Shown here piece after piece: positions 34,011-43,493 of a stretch of DNA of 64,000 nucleotides. The notes beneath the pieces are model-generated. The model made no database searches. It had not been told where the DNA came from and saw only the letters and a list, made by a program, of their open reading frames with translations. The DNA comes from Arthrobacter sunyaminii (GTDB lineage: Bacteria; Actinomycetota; Actinomycetes; Actinomycetales; Micrococcaceae). Where the stretch lies: contig NZ_CP076456.1 in the NCBI RefSeq assembly GCF_018866305.1, positions 868,001 through 932,000 on the forward strand, in the 5' to 3' direction. The translations under genes and the position numbers were made by a program. Position 1 is the stretch's first letter; each line of letters starts with the position of its first letter.

Positions 34011-35646
34011 GGGTTATTCCCTTCTCCAGTGACGGTGCTTCCATGGGCAAGCGGGCGAAGAAGACGGCACCGTCCTCATTCCAGACCCGAACGTCACCTC
34101 CACGGCGCAGGCAGGCAAGTCTGGTGAGTGCCAGCCCGAAGCCCCGTCCGCCCAGTGTGGTGTCGCTTTTAGTCGTGAATCCCTGCCGGAAAATCTCGTC
34201 TGCAACGCCGGCGTCGATCCCGGGCCCCGAGTCTTTGACTGTGATCTCCAATGACCCTTCAGTCTCCAGAATCCGCACCCGGACCCGGGAATCCTGCTGC
34301 CCGGCGGCTGCGTCAATGGCGTTGTCCACGAGATTTCCGACGATGGTGGTGAGGTCCCGGGTGAGGCTTTCACCGGTGCGTCCAAGCCGGGAGTCCTGGT
34401 CCAGCTGCAACGCCACTCCGCGTTCAGCCGCCTGGCTGGTTTTCGCGATGAGGAGCGCGGCCAGGGTGGGGTCCTCGATGCAGGAGGTGATGCCCTGGTG
34501 AAGGCTGCTTCTGCTGTGACTAACCCCGTTCACGAACTTCACGACGTCGTCATATTCGTGCAACTGGATCAGTCCGGAAATGGTGTGCAGCTGGTTCGCG
34601 AACTCGTGCGTCTGTGCGCGGAGGGTTTCAGTGATCCTCTTAGTAGTGCCCAGCTCCGCCTTCAGCGAGGACAGCTCTGTACGATCGCGCAGCGTGGTGA
34701 CCGACCCCAGGGCACGCCCGCGGGAGGTCAGGGGTTTTCGGTTGAAAACCACTACACGGTCATTTACCAGGACCAGCCGGTCAGCTTCATCCTGTTTTTG
34801 GGTGAGAACATCATGCAGCACCGGTTCGATGTCCAGCTCTTTCAGGGTGCGTCCCACCGAATCCCGCGGCAAACCCAACAGGGTCCGGGCGCCGTCGTTG
34901 GCCAAGGTAATCCGGTGCTGGGTGTCCAAGGCCAGCACGCCTTCCTTCACCCCGTGAAGCATCGCTTCCCGGTGCTCCACCAGGGACGTGATTTCCTGCG
35001 GTTCAAGGCCCAGCGTCTGGCGTTTGACCCGTGCGGCCAGCAGCAGGGACCCCACCGTCCCCAGAACCCCGGCCAAGAAGAAATAAATCAGTGCGTTTGG
35101 GGCGGCGGTGCGCAGCCGTTCCCACGCTGAGGGGTACTCCATTCCCACGGCGGCGAGCCCCACGATGGCACCGTGGTCATCCATGACCGGCACGTGAGCG
35201 GAGGCGTAGGACTGACCGTCGATGATTGACAGCCCAGTCCAGGCCTGCCCGGCCAGAACAGTGCTGGCGCCGAGATCCAGCGGGTTTCCCACCTGCGCCG
35301 GGTCCGGGGACGTAAGAATTCGCAGGTCCCGGGTGGCCAGGATGACTGACTGCGCGCCGGAGACGGTGCGGACGGATTCAGCAACAGCGGGCAGGGCGGC
35401 ACCGATCTTTGGCTCAGCGCCGGGAACAAGGGCCCGTACCGCAGGCATGGATGCCAGGCTCTCGGCGGCGGACAGGGCTTTGCGGGACTCCACCCGCAGT
35501 GTAGAGGCAGCGGACTGGGCAATCGACAGGCCTACAACAGCAACCAGGACGGCGATGACGATGAGGAACTGGAGCCCCAGATACTGGGACGCCAGGGACA
35601 TCCTCCAGTGCGGCTTCTTTGCCGCGTCTTCGTGCTTTTTCAGCAC
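33988..35646 (-). CDS. CitA/DcuS-type sensor histidine kinase
   Basis: 552 residues from GTG 35646, which has GGAGGA seven bases upstream. A first membrane helix at about 25-45 and a second near 180-205 enclose an extracellular Cache-like sensor domain of about 135 residues. A PAS domain follows (LALDTQHRITLANDGARTLLG), then the phospho-acceptor histidine in QTHEFANQLHTISG and an ATPase domain (NLVDNAIDAA, DSGPGI, GRGFGLAL). This layout is typical of di- and tricarboxylate sensors. Placement beside tctCBA suggests it senses citrate or a related acid. A longer in-frame N-terminus was rejected as it runs through the promoter region. Confidence 0.93.
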   Translation of the reverse strand: MLKKHEDAAKKPHWRMSLASQYLGLQFLIVIAVLVAVVGLSIAQSAASTLRVESRKALSAAESLASMPAVRALVPGAEPKIGAALPAVAESVRTVSGAQSVILATRDLRILTSPDPAQVGNPLDLGASTVLAGQAWTGLSIIDGQSYASAHVPVMDDHGAIVGLAAVGMEYPSAWERLRTAAPNALIYFFLAGVLGTVGSLLLAARVKRQTLGLEPQEITSLVEHREAMLHGVKEGVLALDTQHRITLANDGARTLLGLPRDSVGRTLKELDIEPVLHDVLTQKQDEADRLVLVNDRVVVFNRKPLTSRGRALGSVTTLRDRTELSSLKAELGTTKRITETLRAQTHEFANQLHTISGLIQLHEYDDVVKFVNGVSHSRSSLHQGITSCIEDPTLAALLIAKTSQAAERGVALQLDQDSRLGRTGESLTRDLTTIVGNLVDNAIDAAAGQQDSRVRVRILETEGSLEITVKDSGPGIDAGVADEIFRQGFTTKSDTTLGGRGFGLALTRLACLRRGGDVRVWNEDGAVFFARLPMEAPSLEKGITHDQSAHH

Positions 35647-35757
35647 AGATTGTCCTCCGGTCCATAGACCACCGTTGGCGGCGGGCCTCCCTCTGTGTCC
35701 GGATGCCCGGTGCGAAGAAACTATACCGCTCACGCACTGCCGGGTCCGGATCTGCGT

Positions 35758-35792
35758 GAACACAATGAACACAACGTACTCAGAGAACACAA
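35758..35792 (+). promoter_or_regulatory. three GAACACAA direct repeats upstream of tctC
   Basis: GAACACAA occurs at 35758-35765, 35767-35774 and 35785-35792, with spacings of 9 and 18 bases. They lie between the divergent sensor kinase and tctC genes, about 70-100 bases before the tctC start. Direct repeats of this sort fit binding of a CitB-type response regulator dimer. Confidence 0.6.
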
Positions 35793-35860
35793 GAGTGACG
35801 GCACTCACATTAAATCCGTACCGTGATGAGGCTTGCACATCACTATGAGAAGAGGACCAA

Positions 35861-36874
35861 ATGCGCCCAATGAAGGGTTTGCGGCTGGCTGCAGTCGCCA
35901 CCGGACTTGTACTCGCGGCATCAGCCTGCGGAGTCACCGGCGGTGCCGAGACTGGAGAAGGCTCCGACACGTCGTCGTCCGCGGAAGCGTTAACCGGCCT
36001 GCGTATTCTCGTTCCCAATTCCCCGGGCGGCGGTTATGACACCACGGCGCGGGTGGCAGCCAAGGTCATGGATGAGACCGACGTCGCTACGGGCACCGAG
36101 GTGTTCAATCTTGCCGGTGCCGGCGGTACCGTGGGCCTGGCCCGCATGGTCAATGAAAAGGGCAACGCGGATCTCACCATGCTCATGGGTTTGGGGGTTG
36201 TGGGAGCCAGCTACACCAATGACTCCGAAGCCAAACTCACCGAAACCACCCCGTTGGCGCGCCTGATCGAAGAGCCCGGCGCCATCATGGTTTCCAAGGA
36301 TTCCCCCTATAACACCATTGATGATCTGGTCCAGGCCTGGAAGAAGGACCCGTCCTCCATCGCGGTGGGCGGAGGGTCCTCGCCCGGCGGACCCGACCAC
36401 CTGCTTCCCATGCAGCTGGCTGACACCGTTGGCATCAATCCGGCAGAGGTGAACTTCGTTTCCTACGACGGCGGCGGCGATCTCCTCCCGGCGATCCTGG
36501 GCAACAAGCTGGGCTTCGCGGCCTCCGGCGCCGGTGAGTACCTCGACCAGATCAAGACCGGCGAGATCCGGGTCCTGGCCACGAGCGGCGAAGAGCGGCT
36601 CGAGGGCGTGGACGCTCCCACACTGACGGAGTCCGACATTGATCTGGTCTTCAGCAACTGGCGCGGCATCGTGGCGCCTCCCGGAATCGACGACGCTGAA
36701 CGTGAGCAACTGGTTGCCGCACTGGAGCAGATGCATGGCACCGAGGAATGGCAGGAAGCGCTGACCACCAACGGGTGGAGCGACGCGTTCATCACCGGTG
36801 ATGAATTCACCTCCTTCCTCACGGAGCAGGACCAGCGGGTCTCCGACGTGCTGTCCAAGCTTGGGTTGGCATGA
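35861..36874 (+). CDS. tctC: tripartite tricarboxylate transporter substrate-binding lipoprotein
   Basis: 337 residues. The signal peptide ends with lipobox AASAC (C23). The mature protein begins with the TctC-type LRILVPNSPGGGYDTTAR block, which contributes to the carboxylate site. It captures a tri- or dicarboxylate outside the membrane and delivers it to TctAB. AAGAGGA precedes the ATG, and the stop overlaps tctB by ATGA. The true substrate (citrate, tartrate, another acid) cannot be fixed. Confidence 0.93.
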   Translation: MRPMKGLRLAAVATGLVLAASACGVTGGAETGEGSDTSSSAEALTGLRILVPNSPGGGYDTTARVAAKVMDETDVATGTEVFNLAGAGGTVGLARMVNEKGNADLTMLMGLGVVGASYTNDSEAKLTETTPLARLIEEPGAIMVSKDSPYNTIDDLVQAWKKDPSSIAVGGGSSPGGPDHLLPMQLADTVGINPAEVNFVSYDGGGDLLPAILGNKLGFAASGAGEYLDQIKTGEIRVLATSGEERLEGVDAPTLTESDIDLVFSNWRGIVAPPGIDDAEREQLVAALEQMHGTEEWQEALTTNGWSDAFITGDEFTSFLTEQDQRVSDVLSKLGLA

Positions 36875-37374
36875 GCCAACAGATCAGCCGGCTCAAGGGC
36901 CGCTCCGAGCTGGGCATGGCCCTCCTGCTGGGAGTGGTCGGAGCTGTTGTCATCTGGGACGCCTCAACACTGAATGTCTCCTATTCAAACTCGGATCCTG
37001 TGGGCCCAAAAACCCTGCCGTACATTGTGGGCGGTCTACTGCTGGTCTGCGCCGCCCTGCTCACCGTGCAGGTTCTGAGGGGCGGCCACGGCGAGGTAGA
37101 GGGTGGAGAGGATATCGATCTGACGCACGGCACGGATTGGCGAACGGTTGTTCCCCTGATTGCCGCGTTCATTGTGAATATTCTCCTCATCGACACCCTC
37201 GGCTGGGTTATATCCGGCACGCTGCTCTTCTGGGGCAGCGTCTGGGCACTGGGCAGCCGGCACTATGTGCGTGACGGCATAGTGTCACTGGTCCTCGCCC
37301 TGCTCACCTTTTACGGTTTCTACCTCGGCCTGGGCATCAAACTCCCCGCCGGCGTCCTGGAAGGGGTGCTCTGA
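36871..37374 (+). CDS. tctB: tripartite tricarboxylate transporter small membrane subunit
   Basis: 167 residues with four predicted membrane helices and a charged loop between helices 2 and 3, the standard TctB layout. It has little sequence conservation in the family; the assignment rests on size, topology and position between tctC and tctA. Its start overlaps the tctC stop and its own stop abuts the tctA start. Confidence 0.88.
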   Translation: MSQQISRLKGRSELGMALLLGVVGAVVIWDASTLNVSYSNSDPVGPKTLPYIVGGLLLVCAALLTVQVLRGGHGEVEGGEDIDLTHGTDWRTVVPLIAAFIVNILLIDTLGWVISGTLLFWGSVWALGSRHYVRDGIVSLVLALLTFYGFYLGLGIKLPAGVLEGVL

Positions 37375-39032
37375 TGGATAGTTTCAATCTCCTGATGTCC
37401 GGGTTCGCGACCGCAGCCACCCCCATGAACCTGCTGTATGCGTTCATCGGGGTACTCCTCGGAACGGCTGTTGGCGTGCTGCCCGGCATCGGACCGGCCA
37501 TGGCCGTGGCCCTGCTGCTGCCCGTGACCTACGGCATGGAACCCACGAGCGCCTTCATCATGTTCGCCGGCATCTACTACGGCGGCATGTACGGCGGTTC
37601 CACCACGTCCATCCTGCTCAACACTCCGGGTGAATCCTCGACCGTCATCACGGCGATCGAAGGACACAAAATGGCCAAGAGCGGCCGGGCGGCACAGGCG
37701 CTGGCCACCGCCGCCATCGGCTCCTTTGTTGCGGGCACCATTGGCACGGCGCTTCTGGTGGCGTTTGCACCTCTGGTGGTCAAATTCGCCGTTAGCCTCG
37801 GGGCGCCCAGCTATCTGGCAATCATGGTGCTGGCGCTGCTGGCGGTCACTGCCGTCCTGGGAAGCTCCAAGCTGCGGGGCTTTGCCTCACTTGGCCTCGG
37901 CCTGGCCATTGGACTGGTGGGCATGGATCCGGTCACAGGCCAGCAGCGGCTGATCTTTGGTTTGCCGCTGCTGGTGGACGGACTCGACATCGTGGTGGTG
38001 GCAGTGGCGATCTTCGCTGTCGGTGAAGCCCTGTGGATCGCTGCGCACCTGCGCCGGACCGCCATGCACGTGATACCCGTCGGCCGGCCGTGGATGGGGA
38101 AGCAGGACTGGAAACGGTCGTGGAAGCCCTGGCTCCGCGGCACCGCCTTTGGCTTCCCGTTCGGAGCACTGCCGGCAGGCGGAGCCGAGATCCCCACCTT
38201 CCTTTCCTACGTCACCGAAAAGAAGCTCTCTAAGCACCCTGAGGAATTTGGCCATGGGGCTATTGAGGGTGTTGCCGGACCGGAAGCGGCCAACAACGCA
38301 GCCGCAGCCGGAACCCTGACACCCATGCTGGCCCTCGGCCTGCCGACCAACGCCACGGCCGCTGTCATGCTGGCCGCGTTTGTGCAGTACGGCATCCAGC
38401 CCGGACCGCTCTTGTTTGAGAGTGAACCTCAGCTCGTCTGGGCCCTGATCGCGAGCCTCTTCATCGGCAATACCCTGCTGCTGCTGATCAACTTGCCGCT
38501 GGCACCCATGTGGGCAAAGCTGCTGCGGCTGCCGCGCCCCTACCTGTACGCCGGCATTCTCTTCTTTGCCACCCTGGGCGCGTATGCGGTGAACCTGCAG
38601 GCGTTTGACCTGATGATCCTGCTGGTGCTGGGCCTGCTGGGCTTTGCCATGCGCCGGTTCGGGTATCCGATCCTGCCGCTGGTGATCGGGCTGATTCTTG
38701 GGCCGCGGGCCGAGGGACAGCTGCGCAAATCGCTGCAGCTGTCCGGCGGCGACATCTCCGGACTGTGGAACGAACCGATCGCCGTCGTGGTCTATGCGAT
38801 TGCAGCGGTGATCCTGGTGTGGCCGCTCGTTTTGAAGCTGTGGCACCGCAGCCACCCGAAACCCCTGCTGCCTGTCTTGTCCGAGGACAGCACGGGGTCC
38901 GTCGCAGTGGGACCCCGTGACCCTGCCGGACAGTCAGACGAATCCGGGGCAGTGGCAACAGCGCCGGTTTCCCGCGGGCGGCGCACCGCCCGGCCTTTTA
39001 CTGACGACGAGCGCGGAGAGGACAAGGCATGA
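37374..39032 (+). CDS. tctA: tripartite tricarboxylate transporter large membrane subunit
   Basis: 552 residues with about twelve helices. Family hallmarks are [17 protein letters not shown] near residue 26, [21 protein letters not shown] near residue 65 and the second PGE-like block around [10 protein letters not shown]. The hydrophilic C-terminal ~60 residues (Ser/Pro/Arg-rich) are longer than usual. It is the channel of the secondary, ion-driven carboxylate importer. The stop overlaps the usp gene by ATGA. Confidence 0.94.
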   Translation: MDSFNLLMSGFATAATPMNLLYAFIGVLLGTAVGVLPGIGPAMAVALLLPVTYGMEPTSAFIMFAGIYYGGMYGGSTTSILLNTPGESSTVITAIEGHKMAKSGRAAQALATAAIGSFVAGTIGTALLVAFAPLVVKFAVSLGAPSYLAIMVLALLAVTAVLGSSKLRGFASLGLGLAIGLVGMDPVTGQQRLIFGLPLLVDGLDIVVVAVAIFAVGEALWIAAHLRRTAMHVIPVGRPWMGKQDWKRSWKPWLRGTAFGFPFGALPAGGAEIPTFLSYVTEKKLSKHPEEFGHGAIEGVAGPEAANNAAAAGTLTPMLALGLPTNATAAVMLAAFVQYGIQPGPLLFESEPQLVWALIASLFIGNTLLLLINLPLAPMWAKLLRLPRPYLYAGILFFATLGAYAVNLQAFDLMILLVLGLLGFAMRRFGYPILPLVIGLILGPRAEGQLRKSLQLSGGDISGLWNEPIAVVVYAIAAVILVWPLVLKLWHRSHPKPLLPVLSEDSTGSVAVGPRDPAGQSDESGAVATAPVSRGRRTARPFTDDERGEDKA

Positions 39033-39424
39033 GCGTACTGGTGGGATACATAGAAACCCCGGAAGGGCTCGCTGCCCTGAACCGGGCAGTGGAGGAAGCC
39101 AAGCTCCGAAACACGCCGCTGCTGATCCTAAACACCTCCCGCGGCGACGCCCTGGTGGATGAGCGGTACCTGCAACCTGAGAGTGTCCGGGCCCTCCGGC
39201 AGCGCCTGGACCAAAGCGGCGTCAAGTATGAGCTGGAGCAGGAACTGCGGGGCAACGATGCAGCGGCGGAGATTCTCACCGCTGCGGAGGACCGGAGCGT
39301 CGAGCTCATAGTCATCGGCATGCGCCAGCGCACTCCCGTGGGCAAGCTGATCATGGGCAGCACCGCCCAGCGCATCCTCCTGCAGGCTGAGTGCCCGGTG
39401 CTGGCGGTGAAAGCGGGCAACTAA
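39029..39424 (+). CDS. universal stress protein (UspA family), single domain
   Basis: 131 residues. The ATP-binding pattern [21 protein letters not shown] (glycines and GS-T of the UspA loop) and the ending CPVLAVK are typical. UspA-domain proteins are commonly coded next to tctA and may bind nucleotides to modulate the transporter or stress response. It is coupled by ATGA to tctA, so it belongs to the operon. Confidence 0.9.
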   Translation: MSVLVGYIETPEGLAALNRAVEEAKLRNTPLLILNTSRGDALVDERYLQPESVRALRQRLDQSGVKYELEQELRGNDAAAEILTAAEDRSVELIVIGMRQRTPVGKLIMGSTAQRILLQAECPVLAVKAGN

Positions 39425-39446
39425 CGACTTCGCCGCTGATATGCCC

Positions 39447-39490
39447 AGTCCGGCACCTCCCGCGCTTCCAAAGGTGGCAGGTGCCGGACT
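39447..39490. terminator. bidirectional terminator hairpin
   Basis: Perfect 12-bp arms (AGTCCGGCACCT at 39447-39458, complement at 39479-39490) with a 20-nt loop lie between the convergent usp and epimerase genes. A T-run is lacking. Confidence 0.65.
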
Positions 39491-39504
39491 GACGCGTTAA
39501 AGCG

Positions 39505-40362
39505 TTAGCCGTGGCGGACGCCGTACCCGGAGAGCACCGCACGGTAGCCTTCGCGGAACGTGGGATAGGCGAACTCGAAGCCGGTGCCCCGCAGCCGGGC
39601 GTTGGAAAGCAACCGGTCTCCGCCGCGGCTCGACCCGCCGGGACCCGAAGGAGCCGGCAGGTCCCGTCCGAGTTCCGTGGCCAGAAACCGCAGCACGTCG
39701 GCCAGGTCCGCCGGCTCATCGTCAACGCCCACATACAGCGGCTCAGGTGCCGGGTCCCGGGTCATCAGATGCACAATCGCCGCCGCAGCGTCGTCGCGGT
39801 GGATGCGGTTGGTCAGATGCGGGGCGGCCGGAACCGCGGCGGTGCCGGCCGTGACGGAATCGATCAGCCGGGTGCGGCCCGGTCCGTAGATTCCGGACAG
39901 CCGGAGCACGACGGCGTCCGGCCGGCGCGAGTGCAGCAGCTCCTCGGCCTCGAGGATCACGGCGGCGGTGGCGGACGGCGGTGCCGCCGGAGTGTTCTCG
40001 TCCACCCAGGCACCTCCGGCATCGCCATACACGGCTGTGGAGGACACGAACAGGATCCGCTGCGGGTGCACGCCGTCGCGTTCCAGTGCGTCCAGGACGT
40101 TGGCGGTGCCGTCCACATAGGCGGCGCGGTACGCGTCCTCGCTGCGCCGGCCGGCGGCCACGGCAATGACGACGACGTCGGTGTCCGCAGGAATGCGCGG
40201 CAGCTCACCGCTGGAACCGGTCAGGTCGGCGGCCCGGCCCGTGATCGGGGCGGGAATCTTCTCGGGGGAGCGGCGCCATCCGAGCACGGAAAAGCCGGCC
40301 GCGGCGAACCGCAGGCCGGCTTCCGTGCCCAGATCACCGCAGCCGGCGATCAGGACCGTCAT
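39505..40362 (-). CDS. NAD(P)-dependent epimerase/dehydratase-like SDR protein
   Basis: 285 residues. The N-terminal nucleotide motif is GCGDLGTEAG (an atypical GxxGxxG). VSSTAVYGD contains the SDR serine/tyrosine region, followed by LRLSGIYGPGR. It resembles extended SDRs of the YeeZ type, which act on unknown substrates. It starts four bases after the stop of the DJ-1-like gene, so both are in one transcription unit with the aldo/keto reductase upstream. Confidence 0.82.
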   Translation of the reverse strand: MTVLIAGCGDLGTEAGLRFAAAGFSVLGWRRSPEKIPAPITGRAADLTGSSGELPRIPADTDVVVIAVAAGRRSEDAYRAAYVDGTANVLDALERDGVHPQRILFVSSTAVYGDAGGAWVDENTPAAPPSATAAVILEAEELLHSRRPDAVVLRLSGIYGPGRTRLIDSVTAGTAAVPAAPHLTNRIHRDDAAAAIVHLMTRDPAPEPLYVGVDDEPADLADVLRFLATELGRDLPAPSGPGGSSRGGDRLLSNARLRGTGFEFAYPTFREGYRAVLSGYGVRHG

Positions 40363-40366
40363 GGTT

Positions 40367-41068
40367 CTACTCAGCCAGGGCGGAGAGCACGGCCTTGGCC
40401 ACGTCTTCGCTGGACTGGGGGTTCTGGCCGGAAATCAGGTTCCGGTCGCGGACCACATGGCTGGTCCAGGCCGGGCCGGACTCCACGACGGCGCCCTTGT
40501 TGCGCAGCACGTCCTCGCAGAACCACGGAGTATTTTCTCCGGTTCCGCCGCCCAGTTCCTCTTCATCCGTGAAGACGGTGAGCTTGCGGCCGGCAAAGAC
40601 GAAGTCGCCGTTCTCGGTCTCGGCGCTCAGCAAACCTGCCGGGCCGTGACAGAACGGAGCGATGATCTTTCCGTCGTTGTCGGCTGCAATGAGGATCCGT
40701 CCCAGGTCCTTGTCGAAGGCCAGATCCGCCATGGGGCCGTGCCCGCCCGGCATGACGACGGCGTCGTACTCGGAGATGTCAGCGTCGGCGAGCACCAGCG
40801 GAGAGGATAGCTCGGCGTCGATGAAGGAGATGTACTGGGTGAAGGCGGCGGCCTTCTCCGGGCTGCCGGCGGACTCGGGTGCCAGGGACACCTGGTCGAC
40901 CGTCGGCTTGGTGCCGCCCGGGGTGGCGATGCGGACGGTGTGCCCGGCTTCGCGCAGCACGCGGTGGGATTCCACGAGCTCTTCGGCCCAGTAGCCGGTG
41001 GGGTGTTCGCTGCCGTCTTTCATGGTGAGGGAATCGGCGGCTGATACGACCATCAGAATGTTAGCCAT
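40367..41068 (-). CDS. DJ-1/PfpI family protein (glutamine amidotransferase-like class 1)
   Basis: 233 residues. The nucleophile elbow AFCHGPAGLL holds the reactive cysteine, and the VVMPGGHGPMADL block provides the oxyanion region. The SGQNPQSSEDVAKAVL ending is typical of Hsp31/HchA-like members that repair glyoxal damage or act as chaperones. ATG 41068 has AAAGGAG upstream; a long Pro-rich N-terminal extension in the same frame was rejected. It is flanked by an aldo/keto reductase and an SDR, which together suggest carbonyl stress defence. Confidence 0.87.
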   Translation of the reverse strand: MANILMVVSAADSLTMKDGSEHPTGYWAEELVESHRVLREAGHTVRIATPGGTKPTVDQVSLAPESAGSPEKAAAFTQYISFIDAELSSPLVLADADISEYDAVVMPGGHGPMADLAFDKDLGRILIAADNDGKIIAPFCHGPAGLLSAETENGDFVFAGRKLTVFTDEEELGGGTGENTPWFCEDVLRNKGAVVESGPAWTSHVVRDRNLISGQNPQSSEDVAKAVLSALAE

Positions 41069-41120
41069 GCGTTGCGGCTCCTTTGCTTGGCGGAAATGCG
41101 GAACAGTGGGGAAAGTCTGT

Positions 41121-42008
41121 TTACTTGGCGGCTGCGGCGGCGCCGGCGGCGTCGAGCTCCGCGAAGGTGGCGTCGTCGAGTGCGATGTTGGCGGCACCCA
41201 GGTTGTCTTCGAGGTGGGCGATGGAACCGGTGCCCGGGATGGGCATTATGACCGGGGACCGGCGCAGGAGCCATGCCAGGGCCACCTGCGAGGTGCTGGC
41301 ACCGAGGCACTTGGCTGCCTCATCAACGGGGCCGCCCTGCTTTGCCAGCTCGCCGGCGGAAATCGGTGCCCACGGGATGAAGCCGATGCCGTTGTCCTCG
41401 GAATACTTCAGGACATCCTCGGAGGAACGGTCGGTGAGGTTGTAGCGGTTCTGCACAGTGGAGACGGTGAAGAACCTGGCGGCGGCTTCCAGATCCTCGA
41501 CGGAGACCTGGGACAGGCCCAGGGCCTTGACCTTGCCCTCCTGCTGCAGGTCGCGCAGCACGGCGAACTGCTCGTCGCGGTCCACCTTCGGATCAATGCG
41601 GTGCAGCTGCAGCAGGTCAAGGGAGTCGACCTTGAGCTTGCGCAGCGACAGCTCGGTCTGCTGGCGCAGGTACTCCGGGCGGCCCACCGGAACCCAGACG
41701 TCCGGTCCGGTGCGGACAAAGCCGACCTTGGTGGCAATCCGCACGCCGTCCGGGTAGGGGTAGAGCGCCTCGGCGATGATCTCTTCGCTGATGTTCGGGC
41801 CGTAGGAGTCGGCGGTGTCGATGAAGTCAACGCCCAGCTCGACGGCGCGGCGCACCACGTCGACGGCGGTGCCCCGGCTTTCCGGTTCGCCCCAGACGCC
41901 GGGTCCCACAATCCGCATGGCGCCGAAGCCCAGGCGGTGTACGGTGCCGAGGTCCTTGAGGTCGATGGTGGGGGACAGGGCGGGTGAGGTTTCCGTCGTA
42001 TCAGTCAT
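41121..42008 (-). CDS. aldo/keto reductase
   Basis: 295 residues. The catalytic tetrad is visible: D and Y in DTADSYGPNISEE, K in IATKVGF, H in LLQLHRIDP. The C-terminal GSIAHLEDNLGAA binds NADPH. It reduces aldehydes or ketones in the cytoplasm. It is the first gene of the minus-strand unit with the DJ-1 and SDR genes. No clear ribosome binding site is seen before the ATG. Confidence 0.9.
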   Translation of the reverse strand: MTDTTETSPALSPTIDLKDLGTVHRLGFGAMRIVGPGVWGEPESRGTAVDVVRRAVELGVDFIDTADSYGPNISEEIIAEALYPYPDGVRIATKVGFVRTGPDVWVPVGRPEYLRQQTELSLRKLKVDSLDLLQLHRIDPKVDRDEQFAVLRDLQQEGKVKALGLSQVSVEDLEAAARFFTVSTVQNRYNLTDRSSEDVLKYSEDNGIGFIPWAPISAGELAKQGGPVDEAAKCLGASTSQVALAWLLRRSPVIMPIPGTGSIAHLEDNLGAANIALDDATFAELDAAGAAAAAK

Positions 42009-42148
42009 GTAGGCGTCAACAAGGCCCGCAACGGGGTTTATTCCTCAGCACCCTGATGTTTCATGTGGCGGGGAGGCGACCGGCGGCTGTAGGGACGAGC
42101 GTGGGGCATCCCGAAATAAGTACGATTCCTGAGACAGGATGGTTGACT

Positions 42149-42176
42149 CACAATGTGGGTTCGTGTTCATACTGTG
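42149..42176. promoter_or_regulatory. paired IclR-type operator upstream of the CoA-transferase gene
   Basis: CACAATGTG (42149-42157, a perfect CACA-N-TGTG dyad) and CATACTGTG (42168-42176, seven of nine matches) are 19 bases apart, about two helical turns. The same pair with the same 19-base spacing occurs upstream of the ABC transporter at 45363-45390. TTGACT at 42143-42148 could be a -35 box. Confidence 0.65.
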
Positions 42177-42245
42177 GGAGCGCATCGAATGTACTCTCAT
42201 CCGGCGTCATCATGATCCTTCGTCTCTTCCTTAAGAAAGGGCATT

Positions 42246-43493
42246 GTGGCTTCCACCCATCAGGCCGCGCCGCTGAGAGGTATCCGTGTCCTCGAGCTCG
42301 GTAACTATATCGCCGCCCCTACAGCAGGTCGGCTCCTTGCCGACTTCGGAGCCGAGGTGATCAAGATCGAGCGGCCCCGAACCGGTGATGAAATCAGGAA
42401 CTGGCGTCTAGGGTCGGGCACCACATCAATGCTGTATCGAACGATAAACCGCAACAAGAAGTCCATGGTGGTGGACCTCCGGACTGAAGAAGGTCGGCGC
42501 TGCGTCCTCGAACTGGTGGAGCAGTGCGACATAGTGCTGGAGAATTTCCGTCCCGGAACCCTTGAGAAATGGGGTCTTGGCCCGGCGGACCTGGAAGCGG
42601 CAAAACCAGGCATCATCGTCACCAGAATCTCGGCATTTGGCCAGACCGGTCCCATGTCCTCACGTCCAGGCTTCGCTGCCGTAGCCGAAGCCTACGGGGG
42701 ATTCAGGAATCTTGTTGGCGATGCGGATCGTCCCCCGGTCCGCGTGGGTGTATCCATCGGCGACTCGATCGCCGGACTCTATGCGGCCTTCGGATCAGTC
42801 ATGGCGCTCTTCGCCCGCCAGCGGGAACAAGGCGTGGCGCGACCACCAATCGACGACCGAATCATAGATGTCGCACTAAATGAGGCCATGCTCTCCGTCA
42901 TGGAATCACTGATACCCGACTACAGTGCCTACGGGCTACACCGTGAACGCACCGGCGGCCGGATGGAGGGAATCGCCCCGTCCAATGCCTATATCTGCGC
43001 TGATGGGGCCAGCATTGTGGTTGCGGGAAACGGGGACGGAATCTTCAAGCGGTACATGCACACCATCGGGCGCCCGGATCTCGCTAGCGATCCGGGCCTC
43101 GAATCCAATGCCCAACGCTGGTTGCAGCGCGAGGAACTGGATGAGGCGATAGGTACTTGGACGGCGCAGCACACGGCCGAGGATGCGCTGGCGCAGTTGG
43201 AACAGGCAGGAGTCCCTTCCGGGCCCATCTACACTGCGGAAGACATCGTCAATGACGAGCAGTACAGGGCCCGAAATATGATTCAGCATTTGGACGTCTC
43301 GGACGGCGAAAAAACCTTCCACGATGTCGCATTCCCCGGAATTACCCCCGTCATCGGCGGAGCATCACTGCCGATCCGGAACCTGGGCCCGGACCTCGGT
43401 GCCGATACGTATGACATCCTCGTCGGGCTGCTCGGCAAGACACCGGTGGAGGCCAGCGCTTTCATCGAGCAAACGGAACTGGAGAAAACATGA
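42246..43493 (+). CDS. class III CoA-transferase (CaiB/BaiF family)
   Basis: 415 residues. The N-terminal LRGIRVLELGNYIAAPTAGRLLADFGAEVIKIE block and the SIGDSIAGLYAAFG block with the likely catalytic aspartate D173 are typical of formyl-CoA/carnitine-type transferases, which pass CoA from one acyl-CoA to a carboxylic acid. It would activate the acid imported by the nearby ABC transporter. GTG 42246 follows AAGAAAGGG. The stop overlaps the lyase gene by ATGA, so the two enzymes are co-translated and probably act in sequence. Confidence 0.93.
   Translation: MASTHQAAPLRGIRVLELGNYIAAPTAGRLLADFGAEVIKIERPRTGDEIRNWRLGSGTTSMLYRTINRNKKSMVVDLRTEEGRRCVLELVEQCDIVLENFRPGTLEKWGLGPADLEAAKPGIIVTRISAFGQTGPMSSRPGFAAVAEAYGGFRNLVGDADRPPVRVGVSIGDSIAGLYAAFGSVMALFARQREQGVARPPIDDRIIDVALNEAMLSVMESLIPDYSAYGLHRERTGGRMEGIAPSNAYICADGASIVVAGNGDGIFKRYMHTIGRPDLASDPGLESNAQRWLQREELDEAIGTWTAQHTAEDALAQLEQAGVPSGPIYTAEDIVNDEQYRARNMIQHLDVSDGEKTFHDVAFPGITPVIGGASLPIRNLGPDLGADTYDILVGLLGKTPVEASAFIEQTELEKT

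Noticed and set aside
35647..36018. A 124-residue N-terminal extension of the sensor kinase
   Set aside because: It would run through the tctC start and the GAACACAA repeats. GTG 35646 has a good GGAGGA site and leads directly into the first membrane helix.
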